Origin: Candidatus Woesearchaeota archaeon
GTDB lineage: Archaea; Nanobdellota; Nanobdellia; Woesearchaeales; GW2011-AR9
Assembly (NCBI GenBank): GCA_013204355.1
Contig: JABMOA010000085.1
Coordinates: 1-26,602, forward strand
DNA: 26,602 nt
Reading direction: 5' to 3'
A program made the position numbers and the translations under genes. Each line of letters opens with the position of its first letter. The stretch's first letter is position 1. Positions 23,788-26,602 of this stretch are shown piece by piece. The notes beneath the pieces are model-generated. The model worked only from the letters and a program-made list of their open reading frames with translations, searched no databases and had not been told where the DNA came from.

Positions 23788-24405
23788 ATGGTAAGAGAAG
23801 ACATTGAAAAATTAAGGTTTTATAGTGTCCTTATGATTTCATTCATTCTAGTTTCCTTATTCTTAACACTGGATGGTGAACAAAATTTAGTTGGCGCAAC
23901 AATATCTATCCAAACCCAAGAATATTCTGAAGGTTTACAAAAATTATTTCCAGATTTGCTTCAAACATATATTTACGTAGAACAACCTACTCTTAAGACT
24001 CTAAAAACAAAATTAGGAGTGAAAGCATTTGCAGGAGAAATTGCAGATGAAATTAACTTTCCTACAGAAATTGTAAAATTGTATCAACAAAATCCACCTT
24101 ACAAAATTATGTCAGATTCATCCTTTGCTGTACAACTTGCAGCTTCTGCGGAAGATGCTAATTTTAGAAATGAATTAACATGTTTAACAAAAATAGGACA
24201 AAATAAAGCAGGCCATGGAAGATATGGCATGTATATGTTATCAGAATTAAAATTTCAAAAATGTCCAAAATCAGAAAAAACGGTTGGATTGATGAAACAT
24301 ACATTCTATGAAGACAATGATGATTATTTATGTTCTCAAGATAACAGTGGCTTGTTTACTGTAGATCTTAATGGTGGTTTAATTCAAAAAGGCGTCCATT
24401 GTTAG
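23788..24405 (+). CDS. exported or membrane-anchored hypothetical protein
   Basis: A 205-residue protein, family not recognised. One hydrophobic segment at about 12-27 (FYSVLMISFILVSLFLTL) follows a charged N-terminus, then a short extracytoplasmic start containing LVGATISIQTQ. The remainder is soluble and has four cysteines, in LTCLTK, QKCPKS, DYLCSQ and the terminal HC. That is an even number, suggesting two disulfides outside the cell. There is no lipobox, so it would be TM-anchored. Its own TATA box separates it from ribL; the CobW gene follows 37 bp downstream with a promoter of its own. Confidence 0.7.
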   Translation: MVREDIEKLRFYSVLMISFILVSLFLTLDGEQNLVGATISIQTQEYSEGLQKLFPDLLQTYIYVEQPTLKTLKTKLGVKAFAGEIADEINFPTEIVKLYQQNPPYKIMSDSSFAVQLAASAEDANFRNELTCLTKIGQNKAGHGRYGMYMLSELKFQKCPKSEKTVGLMKHTFYEDNDDYLCSQDNSGLFTVDLNGGLIQKGVHC

Positions 24406-24410
24406 GTAAC

Positions 24411-24420
24411 TTTTTTATAC
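24411..24420 (+). promoter_or_regulatory. TATA box of the CobW-type gene
   Basis: TTTTTTATAC is centred about 27 bp before the ATG at 24443, again without a Shine-Dalgarno. Confidence 0.45.
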
Positions 24421-24442
24421 AACTCCTCCTTATTATAAAATA

Positions 24443-25300
24443 ATGAAAACACCATTACTTTTAATAGCAGGTTATTTAGGGGCAGGAAAAACCACCTTGT
24501 TGAAACACATTCTGAAAAATACTGATAAGAAGGTTGCAATTCTCATGAATGAATTTGGTGAAATAGGGATTGATACCGTTGAAATTGAAAAAGAAAATGT
24601 TTCTGTCAAAGAACTATTAGAAGGGTGCGTGTGTTGTTCATTACAAGGAGAATTAGAAGCAGGCCTCAAAGAAATAATTAAAGATTACACCCCCGACATG
24701 ATTATTGTAGAAACAACAGGGATTGCAGAAGCAGATAATTTAGTTTTAAGTATAGATGAAGACATAGATTTTGTTTCATTGGATGCAGTCATTACAGTTG
24801 TAGATGCAGATATCATGCAGAGGTTTCCAGAAGTGAGTGGCTCCGCGGAAATTCAAATTAGATCTGCAGATTTACTCTTATTAAATAAAATAGATTTAAT
24901 TAAAGATATCACTGTAATCAAAAAGAAACTTCGCAAAATTAATCCTCAAGCTCCAATCATTGAAACTGAACATTGTAAAGTTGACCTTAAAATATTATTA
25001 TCTGTTGAAGCAGAACATCATCATATCACAAAAAGCAACCACCACCATCACATGGAATCCTTCTCTTTAGAAACAAAAGAATTAACAGAAAAGAAGCTTA
25101 GGCACTTCCTTGAGACATTACCAAAAGATGTATTTAGGGTAAAGGGATATATTAATATTGAAGGAAAAACTAATTTAGTTAATTATGTTGGTGGTCGTAT
25201 TACAATGGAAGAATCTGAAGGCAAGAAAGTCTTCGTATTTATTGGAGAAGGAATCAAGAAAAAGAAGAATGAGATTACATTAAATTTACAAACTGCATAA
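24443..25300 (+). CDS. CobW/G3E-family GTPase metallochaperone
   Basis: P-loop GTPase of the G3E family (CobW, YjiA, ZNG1 group), which moves metal ions, often zinc or cobalt, to target proteins. In the 285-residue protein Walker A is GYLGAGKTT (10-18), NEFGEIGID is at 37-45, the metal-binding CXCC motif is GCVCC (C63, C65, C66), and the specificity motif is NKID (149-152). A histidine-rich loop has H193-195 and H201-204, then the C-terminal CobW_C domain (VFRVKGYINIEG...). The metal cannot be assigned from sequence. Its neighbour encodes a copper-site lipoprotein, an association worth noting. Confidence 0.9.
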   Translation: MKTPLLLIAGYLGAGKTTLLKHILKNTDKKVAILMNEFGEIGIDTVEIEKENVSVKELLEGCVCCSLQGELEAGLKEIIKDYTPDMIIVETTGIAEADNLVLSIDEDIDFVSLDAVITVVDADIMQRFPEVSGSAEIQIRSADLLLLNKIDLIKDITVIKKKLRKINPQAPIIETEHCKVDLKILLSVEAEHHHITKSNHHHHMESFSLETKELTEKKLRHFLETLPKDVFRVKGYINIEGKTNLVNYVGGRITMEESEGKKVFVFIGEGIKKKKNEITLNLQTA

Positions 25301-25302
25301 TC

Positions 25303-25348
25303 TTTATATAACTTAAGTTTTTAATCAAATTATAAAAATGAAGGTGAT
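25303..25348 (+). promoter_or_regulatory. promoter and Shine-Dalgarno of the cupredoxin gene
   Basis: TTATATAAC at 25304-25312 would start transcription near 25333. AAGGTGAT (25341-25348) then gives a strong Shine-Dalgarno a few bases before the ATG at 25352, so this lipoprotein has a short leader. Confidence 0.5.
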
Positions 25349-25351
25349 ATA

Positions 25352-25864
25352 ATGAAAAAAATAAGTTTAGTATTAATGATAATTTTAGTAGTGTTTTCTT
25401 TAATTCTTGTAGGTTGTCAAAAAACTACAGATGGGCCAACCTCCTCGCCTTTAGAAATCGGCGAAGATACAGCAACCGCAGAAACACCAACTTTAGAAGA
25501 TAAAGGTGTTGAAGAAACTCAAATAGAAGAAAGTCCTAAATTAGAAGTAAAAGAAGAAGTTAAACCAGTTGAACCTGCAATAGAAGAAGGCGTTGTAGAA
25601 GTAAGCATGATTGCAAAGAAATGGGAATTTATACCTGCAGAAATCAAAGTGAAGAAAGGAGATAAAGTCAAATTAACCATTTCAAGTGAAGACGTAGATC
25701 ACGGCATTGCATTAGCAGCATTTGATATCAATGTAAAATTTAAACCAGGAGAAACAAAAACAGTTGAATTTGTTGCAGATAAAGTTGGAACCTATACATT
25801 TTCCTGCAATGTCTTCTGTGGTGAAGGTCATGGCGGTATGAAAGGGAAGCTTATTGTAGAATAA
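25352..25864 (+). CDS. CuA-type cupredoxin lipoprotein
   Basis: Exported 170-residue protein. The signal peptide begins MKK and ends in the lipobox LVGC (Cys22). An acidic Glu/Thr/Pro linker (about 25-80) precedes a cupredoxin domain (81-170) similar to cytochrome oxidase subunit II. The binuclear CuA ligands are all present: H117 (DVDHGIA), C152, C156, H160 and M163 in CNVFCGEGHGGM. It lacks the two transmembrane helices of a true oxidase subunit II, so it is a stand-alone surface electron-transfer or copper-handling protein. No heme-copper oxidase gene is in the window. T-rich sequence follows the stop. Confidence 0.88.
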   Translation: MKKISLVLMIILVVFSLILVGCQKTTDGPTSSPLEIGEDTATAETPTLEDKGVEETQIEESPKLEVKEEVKPVEPAIEEGVVEVSMIAKKWEFIPAEIKVKKGDKVKLTISSEDVDHGIALAAFDINVKFKPGETKTVEFVADKVGTYTFSCNVFCGEGHGGMKGKLIVE

Positions 25865-25902
25865 TTTTTTTTACTTTTTTATTTCTTTATTTCTTTATTT
25901 TT
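25865..25902 (+). terminator. T-rich terminator tract
   Basis: Successive T runs (TTTTTTTTACTTTTTT, then TTTCTTTATTTC units) directly follow the cupredoxin stop, typical of archaeal intrinsic termination. Confidence 0.6.
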
Positions 25903-26001
25903 TGATGGATCACAAAATGTTAAACGCCTATCGTTGGTTATAATTAAGAAAAATGGATATAATTTAGAGGCCCATATGATAATATGTCAAAATTTCTCGT
26001 A

Positions 26002-26012
26002 AATATTATAAA
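26002..26012 (+). promoter_or_regulatory. TATA box of the radical SAM gene
   Basis: AATATTATAAA is centred about 28 bp before the ATG at 26035, consistent with a leaderless transcript. Confidence 0.5.
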
Positions 26013-26034
26013 GTAACCCATAGAAAAGAAGATA

Positions 26035-26602
26035 ATGGAAGATTCACAATTAATTAAGAATGCACATCAGGTTTACAGAGAAAATTTCAATGGAGAAGTA
26101 TTCTTTGAACGTTCCATCTTCACAAATTGGACTTGCGCAATTGCCGATTGTAAATACTGCTATCTTTCAACAAAACCAAAACATAATCCTAGAGAAGAAA
26201 TTAAATCTTTACGAAGTCACGAATCTATTCTTGCAGAAGTCCTTTTATGTAAATTAATGGGATGGAATATTGGATATATTACAGGAGGTCTTAGAGTTGA
26301 ATCAACAGAACAATTGATTGTATTATTAAATAAAATAGAAAAAGTTTATGGCAGAAAAATCCTGATGAATTATGGACCTTACTCTTTACCAATTGTTCAA
26401 AAATTAAAACCACATCTAACTGGGATGGGAAGTGCAATAGAGTCTTTTGATGAAGAATTACACAATTATATTTGTCCTTCAAAGCCATTAAAATCTTTAT
26501 TGGCATTTCTAGAAAATCTTAAAAGTGAAAATATGGAAAAACTCATTACCCTCATTCTAGGGTTGGGTGAGAAAAAAGAAGATATAGACTTAGTAATTGA
26601 AA
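26035..26602 (+). CDS. radical SAM protein, N-terminal part (cut by window end)
   Basis: An open frame of 189 codons runs off the window. It starts MEDSQLIKNAHQVYRENFNG. The sequence TNWTCAIADCKYCYLST contains the cluster motif C-x4-C-x2-C, whose three cysteines would bind the 4Fe-4S cluster. GYITGGLRVES, ILMNYGPYS and GMGSAIESFDEE follow, consistent with the strands of a radical SAM TIM barrel and with a BioB/ThiH-like or archaeal HmdB-like group. The cysteine spacing differs from the common C-x3-C-x2-C. Substrate is unknown. The ATG fits a TATA box 28 bp upstream. Confidence 0.8.
   Translation, partial: MEDSQLIKNAHQVYRENFNGEVFFERSIFTNWTCAIADCKYCYLSTKPKHNPREEIKSLRSHESILAEVLLCKLMGWNIGYITGGLRVESTEQLIVLLNKIEKVYGRKILMNYGPYSLPIVQKLKPHLTGMGSAIESFDEELHNYICPSKPLKSLLAFLENLKSENMEKLITLILGLGEKKEDIDLVIE

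Overview
The window is from an archaeal chromosome and is strongly AT-rich (roughly 30% G+C by eye). The archaeal assignment rests on gene content: Orc1/Cdc6, both subunits of family D DNA polymerase, aIF2-beta, TFE, Hjc, RNase Z, RpoP, eL43, prefoldin beta, a DRG-type GTPase and a Dph6 domain. TATA boxes about 26-29 bp ahead of leaderless start codons fit this. Compact operons, tiny exported proteins with lipobox signal peptides and no close match to a cultured lineage suggest a DPANN-type archaeon (Woesearchaeota/Pacearchaeota-like). That placement is an inference.

Layout. Positions 1-624 hold no convincing gene. They contain trinucleotide and AT runs, dyads and an ORB-like element directly in front of orc1/cdc6, and are a good candidate replication origin. 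Orc1/Cdc6, DP1 and DP2 follow as one replication operon (625-8556). DP2 carries a 497-residue intein with a LAGLIDADG endonuclease, placed 26 residues after the catalytic DxD. Next come a small lipoprotein whose true start may be a mutated or non-canonical ACG codon, aIF2-beta/DUF424 on the minus strand, a one-TM basic protein, and TFE with an exceptional lysine-rich tail. The minus-strand operon HAD-RNase Z-Hjc (12971-11051) has 4-bp overlaps throughout. A cysteine-rich lipoprotein (13173) with a duplicated domain flanking a fibronectin-II/kringle-like segment precedes TyrRS, which abuts an M16 peptidase with no intergenic base.

Positions 16520-17286 hold a 121-nt palindromic MITE-like element and a frameshifted gene of about 160 codons. 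An M24 peptidase follows, then tRNA-Pro(UGG) with a 30-nt intron in its D-loop. An information-processing operon comes next: eL43, RpoP, prefoldin beta and UPF0147.

The last third holds a small MscS-type channel, a DRG GTPase and a three-domain fusion: glutaminase, asparagine-synthetase ATPase and diphthine-ammonia ligase. The fusion overlaps a RibL-type FAD synthase. Then come an exported hypothetical protein, a CobW/G3E metallochaperone with a histidine-rich loop, a CuA-type cupredoxin lipoprotein, and the first 189 codons of a radical SAM protein cut by the window end.

The most notable points are the Asn-synthetase/Dph6 fusion, the D-loop tRNA intron, the TFE tail, the DP2 intein and the lipoprotein with an FN2-like domain. 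No CRISPR array, rRNA or obvious defence system was seen.
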